NCBI RefSeq assembly: GCF_011075055.1
Contig: NC_058145.1
Location: forward strand, 5,861,228 to 5,925,227
Reading direction: 5' to 3'
Source: Mangifera indica
Taxonomy: Eukaryota; Streptophyta; Magnoliopsida; Sapindales; Anacardiaceae
Length of the DNA: 64,000 nucleotides
The notes below the pieces were generated by a model. It ran no database searches and was not told the DNA's origin. It saw nothing but the letters and a program-made list of their open reading frames with translations. Of the stretch, positions 23,201 through 33,902 are shown in pieces (the stretch's first letter is position 1; each line of letters begins with the position of its first letter). Position numbers and translations under genes: made by a program.

Positions 23201-23900
23201 CCAAACATGGAGAATGATCGGAAATGGAGCGGTTGAAGAAATGAGCCATGGCATTTGGGAATAGATCCTTCCATGAATCATTTATGAGAGCCCTATCAAG
23301 TTTGCATGCAATCCTTCTCGCTCCTTCACTACAATTACTCCAAGTTAGGAGACGACCCATGAACCTTAGGTCATCCAATTCAGCATCTCTCATACAATTA
23401 CAAAGGTCTTCACAGTAGTAGTTTCCCCAAGCAGCCCCACCAACCTTTTCTAGGGGGTGTTTGATGGTGTTGAAATCTCCCATTATTATCCAAGGTGTAT
23501 TTTGCATCATATGGGCTTGATTTGTGAGATTACGCCAAAGAACCTTTCTCTCCATAGGATTATTGCTGCCATAGACTATTGTCAAGCCAATGCTAGAATT
23601 CTCCTTAACAAGCTTCACATCACAATGTATATATTGGCTATCATCCGCAATAACATTGAGTCTAATAGTAGCTTTATTCCAACCAATCAAAATTCTTCCT
23701 ATAGAACCATCACTCATATTACTACAATGTTCCCAACCTTCCCAAATGCTAGAGCATACTCTATTGACATTAGTACTTCAAACTTTTGTTTCAAGAATGG
23801 CCATAATATCAATCTTACTTTGCAAAATGAATCTACTAACCTCCTTTTGCTTAATAGGAGCATTAAGGCCCCTAATATTCCAGCAAGCTATATTGGTCAT
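20253..23900 (-). pseudogene. LINE-3 ORF2: endonuclease / reverse transcriptase, one nonsense codon
   Basis: From the ATG at 23898-23900 the frame reads MTNIACWNIRGLNAP and meets a stop at codon 41 (23778-23780), just after LETKV. From there to 20253 it is fully open: 1154 residues from an internal Met. The AP endonuclease shows MGDFN and SDHSP, the RT shows APGPDG, KIDIMKAYD and FADDLMIFC, and the C-terminal zinc region shows CGLCNLAPESMDHLFFLC. Order and size match LINE-1 ORF2. The single nonsense removes the endonuclease N-terminus, so the copy is presumed dead. Confidence 0.92.
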
Positions 23901-24136
23901 TTGATAGAATTGATAGGGGAAGCATTTCGTTTTTGCTTCATCAATCTCCTCCGTTGTGATTTGCTAAGAGCATCACCTTTCTCCCTTATGAAATCCACCT
24001 TATCAACCTTAATTTTGCCTCCAAAGTGATTAATTGCTAGAGATTCACAAAGCTCCTGATCCGAAGTTCCTTCTTTTGAGGGAATTTCCTCCACCTGCTC
24101 CACACTTGTAAGATTGGCCACTTTTGATGTCATGTT
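23897..24136 (-). pseudogene. LINE-3 ORF1 C-terminal remnant
   Basis: About 79 codons of the ORF1 tail remain (lysine-rich end, GGKIKVDKVDF like GGKLRVDEMDF in LINE-1) and stop in an ATGA overlap with the ORF2 start at 23897-23900. The DUF4283 and zinc-knuckle parts were lost by 5' truncation. The few codons upstream of 24136 in this frame are Gypsy-2 sequence. Confidence 0.85.
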
Positions 24137-24145
24137 GCTCCCCTT
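24137..24145. repeat. Target-site duplication of LINE-3, right copy
   Basis: GCTCCCCTT, identical to 19850-19858; gypsy coding resumes immediately after it. Confidence 0.9.
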
Positions 24146-24801
24146 CAAGTATAAGTAATGCAAAGACAGGTTGCAAACTCAAAATAGCCCTTTCTACTTG
24201 CTGCCCATTCATATACATACTCTCCCTTTTAGCTTCTTTCCCTTTGATAGCCTTGTTAGCTTCTTGGGGACTAAGAGGTAGCAAAGTAATGGTCTTCCCC
24301 TTGAATTTGAAGGAATAAGTGTTCTTTTTACCATTATGAGTTACTTCTCTATCAAATTGCCAGGTCTCCCTAGCAACAAATGGCATGCATCCATGGGAAC
24401 TACATCACACACAATCTCATCTTGGTAATGCTTGCCAATGGAGAAGGAAACAAGTACTTGTTTGGCTACTTGGAGGTTGGTCCTATTGCTCAACCATTGG
24501 AGCTTATATGGTTGAGGATGAGGTATGGTAGACAATCCAAGTTTCTCTACTAATGTAGATGAAGCCACATTTGCACAACTTCCACTATCTATAATCAAAG
24601 AACACATCTTGCCTCCAATGGTGCATCTTGATTGGAAAATTTGGAGCCTTTGTTCCTTATGTGGAAAGGACTTGGAATGCAATGCTCTTCTAATCACTAA
24701 CATCTCTCCTTCATCAGCCCTTTGCATGACCTCCTCTTCTTCTTCTTCAGCAACTCTATCTTCATGGCCATAATCTACATTTTCTTCATCTTCTTGAAGA
24801 G
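24146..24801 (-). pseudogene. Gypsy-2 protease and gag tail
   Basis: The protease motif LIIDSGSCANVAS lies in the open piece at 24341-24727, followed by the HLLLGRP region. A one-base deletion (GCCAGG where Gypsy-3 has GCCAAGG, near 24360) shifts the frame into the piece at 24045-24386 that holds the protease-RT spacer (MYMNGQQVERA). The upstream end is cut by the solo LTR at 24802. Confidence 0.85.
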
Positions 24802-25828
24802 TGGTACATATTCAACCAAACATACAACAAGAAACCAAAAATCAAAAACTGTTTTCATTGTTCATGTGGTATGAGCAGTTTTTTTGTTCTTGTAGTTTAA
24901 CCAACCAAATCAACTCCAAATCCAACCAAATTCACATCATAATCACAACACAATGAACTTTTTTTCAAGCTATGGACGTACACAATTGGAGTAGATTAAG
25001 GCAATCAAATTACAAGTAGAATGCAGTGGCAGAAATGGTAATTATGTTACAACTTTCTGCCATAATCAAAATTAACACACATACACACTCTAATTTGGAC
25101 TTCTAAGGAAACATAAAGTGTAACCAAGGCATAAAGGAAAGTTCCACCAACCTTGGGGCCTTCCAACACCAATCTTCCACCAAGAATGATTGGATAAAGG
25201 AAATAAGAAAGAGAGCCAACAAAGCTCCTTCAAGTTTTCATTCCAAAGTAAAAAAAACTGCATTTTACAAAGCATAACCACTTTATATGGGAATAAATGG
25301 CGGCAAGATATATGTGTACATAGCCTTTTAATAAATTAGTTCACCCCTAGCCCTTAATTCACTGTAAACCACACAAAATAAGTCATGCCATACTTTAAAT
25401 AAATGCAATAGGATAAAATGTTACTATTATTCCATAAAAAGTGGGCTCTTGTCTTCACCAAAGCTCTCCTTTCATCCAATTTCGTCCAACCCTCCCAATT
25501 GGGCTTTGAACACCTTTTTGGGCTTCAAAATGGAGTGATGGATGGTTGTAACTTCACTTGGGCTTCTCAAAATAATGCTTGGACGTTTGGACCATTGATG
25601 GACTTCAAAAGTTGCACTTTTGGATCAATTGGAGCAAGCTATTCATTTGGACCTTGGGTGGATGTAATAAGACTATATCCAAAAGTGGTTTTGGGCCAAA
25701 ATTGAAGGTGCAATGCTTCCTTTGGCTTGGGATTTTCTGGAACTTCATTCTTCTTGGCTTCAAAGGTTGCATGGAGACTTAAGGATGACTTGGAACCCAA
25801 AAATGTCAATGGAGCCGCATATACATCA
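24802..25828 (-). repeat. Solo LTR of a Gypsy-4/5-related family
   Basis: A 1027-bp segment starts TGGTACATATTC and ends ATATACATCA. It is flanked by the 5-bp target duplication AAGAG (24797-24801 and 25829-25833) and interrupts Gypsy-2 gag. It has no internal region, so it is what remains after recombination between the two LTRs. Its right half (around 25560-25828) is close to the Gypsy-4 LTR. Confidence 0.92.
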
Positions 25829-25833
25829 AAGAG

Positions 25834-26515
25834 ATTCTTCAATAGCTTGAATCTCCATCAATGACAAAGTTCTTCTATTTGGGCATTCGGCTTGGAAGTG
25901 TCCATAGCCTTGGCATTTGAAGCACTTTTTATTGGAGAGATCAAGTTTTCCCATAATTGGTTTGTTCTTACTAGGTTCTACCACATTTTCTTTCCCTTTC
26001 TCCTTGGAAGTGATTTCGACAGCCTTATAGTTGGATGGGGAACCCTTTTGAAAGGTGGTTCCCTTGTTGAAAGGAGGACTTTTGTAGAATGAAGTCCCCT
26101 TGGTAAATGGCTTGGCAACCGTAGACTTCATGGCCTTCTTTTGCTTCTCCACCTTAATAGCCAACTTACAAACATCTTCAAAGATGCAATATGGTTGCAA
26201 TTCTACCATATGAACAATGTCTTGGTTTAAACCACCAATGAATCTTGCAATGGTTTGCTCTTTCACTTTCGGCAGCTCACTTCTCATTAATAGCTTCTCA
26301 AACTCCCTTATGTAATGCTCTACTCCATCACTTCCTTGCTTATGGGTGTGTAGCTTGAGGTAAAGATCTTGTTTATGGTTGTCCGGAAGGAATCTTCTCT
26401 TCATAAGCTTCTTTAGTTTCTCCCAAGATCTCACTCTCTCTTTACCATCCCTTTCCCTTTGCTTCTTAAGATTTTCCCACCGCAAGGATGCATGATCCTT
26501 GAATTTCAAGATGGC
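25834..26515 (-). pseudogene. Gypsy-2 gag, central part with zinc knuckle
   Basis: About 227 codons of gag are open here. They include the core EHYIREFEKLLMRSEL, a lysine-rich linker with KGTSFYKSPPF-type repeats and the zinc knuckle CFKCQGYGHFQAEC (C-X2-C-X4-H-X4-C). The piece is cut by the solo LTR at the downstream end and by the plus-strand LINE tail at the upstream end. Confidence 0.85.
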
Positions 26516-26524
26516 AAGTTTACA
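26516..26524. repeat. Target-site duplication of the LINE tail, left copy
   Basis: AAGTTTACA recurs at 27172-27180 after the poly(A). In Gypsy-3 the same place has one copy. Confidence 0.88.
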
Positions 26525-26806
26525 CATCCTTGGGGCACTCTTGTTCTTTTTTATGCAGATAAATGGAAGGGAGATAATCTATTACACATTATTTGTAAGC
26601 TTTGCTTTGGTGCCACTTTATACTACATATGGGGTGAACGCAACAATGTCTTCTTTGGTAGGAGCAAATCTCCAAAAGAGAGGATTATTGCCACCATCAA
26701 GGATTGTGTGAAAGCTAGAGCTTCGTCCTTGTTAAACATTCAAAGTTCAAGCATAAATGACTCCATTGCATTGATATGGGACTTGCCACGATCTATATAT
26801 TGTTAA
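26525..26806 (+). pseudogene. LINE ORF2 C-terminal fragment
   Basis: This open piece encodes the C-terminal end of ORF2 (YADKWKGDNLLHIICKLCFGATLYYIWGERN split over two motifs, then RSKSPKERIIA) and stops after RSIYC. It is nearly identical to the end of LINE-3 ORF2. It has no own start; the upstream Met lies in gypsy sequence. Confidence 0.88.
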
Positions 26807-27053
26807 CTTGTTGAATTTCGGATATTGGAAGTGATGTGTCTTGTGTTTCTTGTAACTAGTTTTATACTTATGTGATTCCTTGTATGGCTTGTAGTTTCGG
26901 CTGTTTGCTCACCTTAGCCGAATTCATTTTGTTTTGTAGCTTTGGTGCTCTTTTCACTATTTGCTCCATTAAGTGCACTTACATGTGAGCTGTAGCTTTG
27001 AGTCTATTGTAATTTTATTTGTGCTTCTTGTATTGCATTATGTTTTGGCATAA

Positions 27054-27112
27054 CCTAGGGGCTTGTCCTAGGTATGCTTGTGTTAGGTTTAATCTAGGGA
27101 CTTTGTCCTAGA
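27054..27112 (+). other. Pair of stem-loops in the plus-strand LINE 3' UTR
   Basis: At 27054-27072 the arms CCTAGG/CCTAGG flank GGCTTGT. At 27093-27112 the arms TCTAGG/CCTAGA flank GACTTTGT. This is the same pair as in LINE-1 and LINE-3, here in sense orientation. Confidence 0.6.
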
Positions 27113-27171
27113 TAAACCACTTGTACATCTTTTCTTTGGTATAAAATCATTAATTACTTACCAAAAAAAAA

Positions 27172-27180
27172 AAGTTTACA
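27172..27180. repeat. Target-site duplication of the LINE tail, right copy
   Basis: AAGTTTACA, same as 26516-26524; gag coding resumes directly. Confidence 0.88.
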
Positions 27181-27664
27181 TTTCTTCTCATCTGAATAGC
27201 CTTTATATTCAAAAACTCTCTCAATAGCATGTAACCAATCAACAAAATCATCCGGACTCATGCTCCCTTCGAATTCCGGAATTTCAATCCTTAAACCCCT
27301 ATCATCATCCTTTTCTCCTAAGTGGCCTCTCTTGTTCTTCCTCACTTGAATAGTCATGAAGCATCAATTCCTCCCTATGATGTCTAGGAGGAGGAGAGGA
27401 AGGTCTAATATGTCTTCTTGGTTGATGTAGTTGGGTTGGGTTAGGTGGAGGAGGGGGTATTTGGCTTTGTGTTGAAGTTTGGGGCTGTGATAAGGGTGTC
27501 CGACTTTGAGTGAGGGTCAAGTCTCTCATCATTTGTATCATTTGATTCATTTGGTCCTTAATGGCATTAAGTTCTCCTTTGACCTCTTCTTTTAATGTCA
27601 TGTGGGCAAATTCCCAAGGATGAGGAGGTGAGGAGGATGAGGATGAAGTTCTTTTATGGGACAT
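27181..27664 (-). pseudogene. Gypsy-2 gag N-terminal part
   Basis: The gag start MSHKRTSSSSSS is at 27662-27664, followed by a proline/glutamine-rich segment and then EIPEFEGSMSPDDFVDWLHAIERVFEY. A frameshift near 27320 separates two overlapping open pieces (27305-27664 and 27154-27357). Homologous to residues 1-165 of the Gypsy-3 polyprotein. Confidence 0.85.
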
Positions 27665-27858
27665 TTGTGGTAGCGGCTAGTAGGTAAAGGTTAATGGTTA
27701 TAAATGTTTAAGGGTTGGGGTGAGTATTGGTAAGCGTTTAGGTTAAGGAAGGTTTGTGTTTAAGGCAAAATAAGGTTCTGTGAACAGTAATTTTGTAGTG
27801 AACAGTAAATTCTGGGAGATGAACAGTAGCTTCGAGAGATAGAAATCACACGAACAAC

Positions 27859-27875
27859 CTAGGCTCTGATACCAA
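27859..27875 (-). promoter_or_regulatory. Gypsy-2 primer binding site (initiator tRNA-Met)
   Basis: Reading the minus strand just inside the 5' LTR gives TGGTATCAGAGCCTAGG. Its first 12 bases are complementary to the 3' end of plant initiator tRNA-Met, the usual primer of plant gypsy elements. Confidence 0.85.
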
Positions 27876-27876
27876 A

Positions 27877-28867
27877 TGGTGCATATCCATCAAGGCAATG
27901 CAACAATTCACAAACTCAAATCTGAAAATTAATGTTCATATGGCACAGCAGCACTTTGTCTTCTAATTTAACCAATCAAATGACCTCCAAAACATACAAA
28001 GTATAGATCATTGGAAAGGGTTTTCAAAGAGCTTTCTAATGGTATATTATAGCAATCACAACTCAACCAACAAGGTATTCAAAACTTGTTTCAAAGTTTG
28101 ATGACAAAATCTGAAAATGGCAAAATCACACACTGTAAACAGTATCCGAACATACAACACACATTCACACTTTGGATTTCAAGGGTAATAAGAAAGTTAA
28201 CCAAGGCATAAAGGAAATTTCCACCAACCTTTGGGTCTTCCACCACCAATTCTTCCTCCAAGATGAATTGGATAAAGGAAAAAGCAACTAAAGAAAAGCT
28301 ACAAAGCTTTACTTGAATATTTCATTATCAAAGAAGTCTAGCCTTTACAAGTGAAAATCCACTTTAATATACAAGAGCAAGTGGTGGCAAAAATTGGGCA
28401 TTAATTTGACATGGAAGCTTTTCCCTTCATTTAAGCTTAACCATTCATTCAATACTAAGGCCATACTATTAATTGAAGAAAACAACAAAAGAGAATAACT
28501 TTTCCCTAAAAGGTGGAACTATGTCCACCAACTAAAGTTACTTGCTTCCCTTTTAGTTCCAATCCAACTAAATGGGTTTCATGGTATCTTGGGCTCCATT
28601 TAAGTGATGAAGGGTTGCCTCATCTACTTAGACTTCAAGTGGGCTTGTAGTTGGCTTCTTGGACTTATTTAAGTTTCCATTTTATTAAGGCCTTGGATGC
28701 AAGTAATGAGATTGCACCCAAAAGTAAAGTTGGGCCAAGATGGAAAAAGTAATGAATCTTTGGGCTTGCATGGAGCTAATACTTCATTCTCAATGGTGGC
28801 TTGAGCCAAATGGAGATTTGATAGAGACTTGGAAGCTAGGGTTGGAGAGGTAGCCGAAAATACATCA
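27877..28867 (-). repeat. Gypsy-2 5' LTR (right)
   Basis: 991 bp, starting TGGTGCATATCC and ending AAAATACATCA on the plus strand, paired with 16196-17186. A handful of substitutions separate the two, more than between the Gypsy-3 LTRs. Confidence 0.93.
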
Positions 28868-29050
28868 TCTTATCTATATTTGTCATGGTGTAAATCCTCA
28901 TTACATTTTCTACTACTTCCAACAACTTTTTAATTGGTAACCCATCTGAAACTACATTATCTCTAAAATTAGGGGGTTGGTGTCTACCTGCGAAACTATA
29001 AATAGGGTAAGCCTAACCTTTTTTACCACCCATTATCTCCATTCTATCTT
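28868..29050 (-). pseudogene. Old Ty3/gypsy gag remnant, 5' part
   Basis: The minus strand reads pieces such as GRHQPPNFRDN, DGLPIKKLLEVVENVMRIY and MTNIDK, which lead directly into the gag core on the other side of Gypsy-2 (QYTSLLLKND at 16195). This shows that Gypsy-2 split an older gag. The frame is disrupted. Confidence 0.5.
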
Positions 29051-30391
29051 ACCAGGGTGTTATTTTAATAACTAGAGGTTACTCTAGCATTGGTAGGACA
29101 TGAACTTGGTGTTCAATGCTCTTGGATGCCTCTCAATTCTGCCTAAGAATATCCTCAACTATCCATCAGATGACCTCACTGTCCACTGATGGTGTAATTG
29201 ATGTGTTAGATATCATTCTTAAGCCTCAGCTTGGTTCCTTTACTAATTAAGGACATTTGATGCATCCTTGATCAACCTCTTAAATCTTCTCATCCTAAAA
29301 TAAGATCATGATTTAGGCACACAAAATACTTTAACTTAATGCAGGTTTATTATACTTGTAGTAGTAGGCATGTAAGGGCAGTCAGTGCTACATGATGGAT
29401 ATCAAGATCATGTTTTGAATACATACCCTTACCTGGAATGTGGCCTGAAGAGACATGCATGACTAGACATTTTAATTCAAAGCTGTGTAATTTAATCCAT
29501 GATCATAACTACTCAAGCATGCAAATAGGTGAAACATGAAATATTAGTAGAAATACCTATTTTATTAAACTTTATGAATGAAAGAAATGTCTGAAATAAG
29601 AATCATCTTAGTTAATGTGCATAACAATTCATGAACTATAACTGGAATGTATAAAAATACATAAGTGGAAAGAAAAATATGAAAATGATAATTATGCCCC
29701 TTGACTTGGCACAACTACTTACTAGACTTGTAGCTCCCCTATATGCACCTTTACTTGCGAAACAACAAAAAAAATGAGAGAGAGAAAACTTAGTAAGTCG
29801 GTGACCTCTTGGCATCCAAAATACATATAAATCTAATAAATGTGGCATTCCATTTGTGAATCTAGATGTGGTCACAACTCGACACTCTCGTGCTAGGCAT
29901 AGGCCATCCACATATGTTAATAAGACCTAAGTTGAAATCAATATATCTAATACCCTATTAAAAGCATAAGACACCTGACATGTCACTATATGTTGTGCCT
30001 TGCACAAATTCCATATAACCTATTGAGCTAGCTAACTAGGACACTTTAGTCACATAAGGAAAAATCTGGCAGTAGTTCATTCCCTTATTACATAAACTAA
30101 TCAGAATTGTTGCCTAAACCATCTTAGGATGACCCTTACCATAGGTACATATATGATGTATCTTGTTGACAACATGAGGAATAACTAAAAAGCCTTAATC
30201 CCTAACCATGCACATCTGAACTAAACTAAATGGCTATGTGCCTTAGCACCAAGTACATAATGCATCTCATAGATATCCAAACCTATTGCTTTCATGTGTC
30301 TTATCACTTTTGCAAACAACTAGTGGTTGATTAGATATGAACCACTTTCTTTAACTCTTTTGATTTTTTGACTTGGATCTAACTTGGTCAG
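29051..30391. other. Non-coding stretch, probably old gypsy leader or LTR
   Basis: No gene is supported. It lies where the leader and 5' LTR of the old gag remnant would be, but no primer site or paired LTR was found. A 91-residue open frame at 29636-29911 shows no recognisable motif and is taken as chance. Confidence 0.3.
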
Positions 30392-30404
30392 GGTCTTGTG
30401 TCAT
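30392..30404. repeat. Target-site duplication of LINE-4, left copy
   Basis: GGTCTTGTGTCAT is repeated exactly at 42917-42929, 12.5 kb away, and proves that the two LINE halves are one insertion. Confidence 0.92.
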
Positions 30405-30676
30405 CTTTTTTTTTTTTGGTAATTAATAATTTTATACCAAAGAGAAAGAATGTACAAAGGCTTGTCCAAGACAAAACCCCTAGATTAAGCTTAGGACAAG
30501 CATACCTAGGACAAGTCCTTAGGTTATGCCAAAAGAAACCAAGTAACTAATAGAAAACATCCAATCAATGACATATAGAGAATCAAAACAACACCACATC
30601 CTTTAAAAGGATCAACTATTTATCAACCAACTAACGGGAATACAAACTCAAGGGGACCGAACTCACCACAAAATGC

Positions 30677-33600
30677 CTACACAAAGATTGAATGAGAGAT
30701 GCCCTTATTGTTGGCAATGGACTCATTTTCACTAGACTTGTTTACGTTATCCAAGCAAGTCACCCATTCTCTAACATATTCTTTTATAAGCATGGTTACT
30801 CTCTTCTTGGATAGTCCACCTCGTCCAAAGCAAATGTCATTCCTAACCTTCCAAATGTAGTAGACTATTGCACCAAAACATAACTTACACACAATGTTCT
30901 TAAAGTTGTCTTCCTTCCAATTTCTAGCCAAGTCCTCAATCAAAGAGACCCAAGGTTGAGGATTGAGATGTGGATGACAAAGATTAAGAACCCCATTCTA
31001 GATTTGGGAGCTAAAAGTGCAGCTGAAGAAAAGGTGATCTATGCTTTCTGGTTCCTCATTGCACAAAGGGCACATATTATGAGAGACAATGCTGATTCTT
31101 ACTAATTTATCCTTTGTCATAAGTTTGCCTCTTATACCCAGCCACACAATGAAATAATGTCTTAGAAAATGTCTTTTGAACCAAACAAGGTTGTGCGAAG
31201 AAACCTTTTCTCTCCTCAGGCGAATCACCTCCCAAGCCTATTTGATAGAAAAGATGCCATTGGAGTTAAGGGTCCAAATTAGGGAGTCCTCTCCTCCCGT
31301 TGGGCAGCAAGGTAGTGATTCCTTTATCTCCAAGAGGTGACATGAAGTTGCCACCGACCATTTCCACCTGTGACTATCAACTACTTCCTTTACTAATGCA
31401 TGCTTAGGAATACCTGAATCGTACATAACTCGGGGTCCATATTTATCCAACAACAGTCCATAGGGGTGCCAATTGTCATGCCAAAGAAAAGTGTTTTCTC
31501 CATTGCCGATGATCTTCTTGAACTTAGTCTTCATTAAGTTCCCTTAGGCCTAAAATCTTTCTCCAAACCCAAGAACTCTCGTCATTAGGTTTTATTTCCC
31601 AAAAACATTTACCTCGTAGCTTGTTGACTTTAACCCATTCCACCCAAAGCGAATTATTCTTGTCAAGGAGGATCTTCCACATATTCTTAATAATGGCAGC
31701 TTTATTCCATAATTTACTCCTCATAATACCTAAGCCACCCTTCACTTTAGGTACACATACCTCATCCCAAGCAACTTTGGCCTTTTTACCATCTATAGAA
31801 GCACCACCCCAAAGAAACGCCCTTAGGATTCTGTCAATCTCCTTATGGACACCTAATGGGAAAATAAAAATATAAGACCAATACACTTGGATGCTAAAAA
31901 GGATGGCCTTTATAAGAATAAGTCTACCCATATAGGATAAGAACTTGCTACGCCATGTGGTAATTCTCCCAACAATCTTGTGAATTAGCAGCTTGCAATC
32001 ACTACTTTTGAGTTTTGAGGAAGTGATTGGTACACCTAGATATTTGAATGGAAATTCACCCACCTCTATATTGATAGTTGTCGAGAGATTAAGCTTCTCC
32101 TCTTGGGATACTCTGGAAAGGAAGATGTTGCTTTTAGGAAGATTCATTTGAAGCCCGGACCATTTATGGAAGAGGATAAGAGAGTTTTTATGAGGGAAAT
32201 AGAATCACTGTCCGCCCTACAAAACAAGATAAGATCATCGGCAAAACATAAGTGGGTTATATTGTTCTTCTTACATTTCCAATGATGGCCAAATGAGGGG
32301 TTGTTCTTGAGTTCCCCAAGTAATTGGGAAAGAATCTCCATCACAATGACAAAGAGATAAGGGGAGATTGGGTCCCTTTGTCTTAGACCATGAGAGCTTT
32401 TTATCCCCAAGGAGAAAGAAGGGGACATAATACAGCTTTTTATCCAGCCTATGAATTTGTCCGGAATGCCAATAGTATCAAGGATTGCAAGAATAAACTC
32501 CCAATGTACCAAGTCATAGGCCTTCATAAGGTCTATCTTCATAACATACTTCTTATCTTTGCTAACTTTGTGATAGTTGTGCATAAGGTCTTGACAAAGC
32601 ATAATGTTTTCACCAATGTTCCATCCACCCACAAAGGCTCCTTAGGCTTTATCAATGAAATTAAGGAGGATGTCTTTGAGGCGGTTGACAAGAATTTTGG
32701 AGATGAATTTGTAAATTTTATTGTAGCATGCTATAGGCCTATAGTCCTTGCAAAGAGAAGGGTTAGCAATCTTAGGAATAAGAGCAAGTATAGTACAATT
32801 TACCTCTTTAAGGAGATGACCCGAAGAGAAGAAGTGTTTAATTATTTTAACCACATCACTCCCTACAACCTCCCAAGCTGCCTTAAAAAATATGCACCAT
32901 AACCATCTGGACTGGGAGCTTTATTGTTGTCCATGGCAAAGATTATGGATTTGATTTCATCCTCCTTCACATTCTTAATCATGGTCTCTGTATCTTGAGG
33001 CTCTATTCAGAATGTAACCAGCCTTTTAATCCCCTCAATATTAGGATTACATCTCCCATGGCACTCACAAATGTTCCATCTTCGAGGCATACACCATTAA
33101 TAGAATTTCTATTCCTGTGAGCTTTAATGCATTTGAAGAAGTATTTAGTGTTTTGATCCCCTTCTTTGAGCCAATGGACCTTTGGTTTTTGGCAGGCCAA
33201 AGATTCTTTTGCCTAACTAAGCGTATTATAATTTTCCAACCAAACCTTTTCTTCCCTAACTAAGTCTTCATCAAAAGGGTTGTTCTGGAGTCTATTTTGA
33301 ATATCCTCCACCATATCTTTAGCTTCTATCACCTTATCTAAATTTTTCCAAAAGCCATCCCTATTTAGCTTCCTTAATCCTCCTTTTAATCTCTTGAGTT
33401 TGTTTACAAGATTGAACATAGGGCTACCACTGAAATCCTTTTTCCAAGCCTCCCTAACAATACTAAGGAAGCTTTCATGTTTCGCCCATATGTTATAGAA
33501 TTTAAAAGGGACCTTCCTCCTCTCTTCAATACCCCCACAGGTCACAATACATGGAGAGTGATCTGAGATAGAAGGGCTGAGAAAGATGGCTAAAGAATCC

Positions 33601-33902
33601 GCAAAGACATCTCTCCAATATTCATTGACGAGTGCTCTATCCAATTTACAAGCTATCCTCCTTTGCCCTTCACTACAATTGCTCCAAGTGAGATGGTTCC
33701 CCATTTATCGGAGGTCATCTAAACTAGCCTTTCTACAACAATTGTTTAAATCGTCGTAATACGTATCTCCCCATGAAGACCTTTGATCGCATTGAAATCA
33801 CCCATAATTAGCCAAGGCTTCCTACCCATCTAATTTGAATCCTTAACAATTTCCCTCCAAAGAGTTTTCCTATCCAACGATTGATTGAATCCATACACTA
33901 TG
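30677..33902 (-). pseudogene. LINE-4 ORF2, main part
   Basis: At least eight open pieces in shifting frames together follow LINE-1 ORF2. The C-terminal zinc region (CPLCNEEPESIDHLFF) is near 31050, FADDLILFCRAD near 32230, KIDLMKAYD near 32530, and the endonuclease end (ISDHSPC, RRIACKLDRAL) near 33570-33660. A short deletion has removed the FFKS part before SSHGLRQ. The N-terminal 108 or so codons lie beyond Gypsy-3 at 40531-40853. It is not functional. Confidence 0.9.
33898..33902. repeat. Target-site duplication of Gypsy-3, left copy
   Basis: CTATG, repeated at 40531-40535. The homologous place in LINE-1 has a single ACTATGGAT. Confidence 0.88.

Larger units (their letters stand above)
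19859..24136 (-). mobile_element. LINE-3: 5'-truncated L1-type LINE inside Gypsy-2
   Basis: A 4278-bp LINE on the minus strand is bounded by a 9-bp target duplication, with its poly(A) tail (plus-strand poly(T)) at 19859-19870. It keeps all of ORF2 and only the last part of ORF1, so it is truncated at the 5' end as many LINEs are. It belongs to a related but distinct subfamily from LINE-1; the plus-strand tail at 26525-27171 is the same subfamily. Confidence 0.93.
26525..27171 (+). mobile_element. Severely 5'-truncated LINE (3' tail only) inside Gypsy-2
   Basis: A 647-bp LINE end lies on the plus strand, opposite to its host gypsy and to LINE-3. It keeps the last about 93 codons of ORF2, the 3' UTR with both stem-loops and a poly(A) tail of about 11 bases. 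A 9-bp target duplication bounds it. The ORF2 end and 3' UTR are nearly the same as LINE-3, so both came from one subfamily. Confidence 0.92.
16196..28867 (-). mobile_element. Gypsy-2: Ty3/gypsy element carrying three nested insertions
   Basis: Two LTRs of equal length (991 bp) bound a 12.7-kb element on the minus strand. Removing LINE-3 (19859-24136), the solo LTR (24802-25828), the plus-strand LINE tail (26525-27171) and their target duplications leaves a normal gag-PR-RT-RNaseH-INT element like Gypsy-3. The frame is broken by point stops and indels, so it is inactive. It sits inside an older gypsy gag whose coding resumes on both sides. A clean 5-bp target duplication is not evident; the flanks share only ATC(T). 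Confidence 0.93.

Noticed and set aside
29636..29911. 91-residue minus-strand open frame
   Set aside because: It has no motif, no splice support and lies in probable old LTR or leader sequence.
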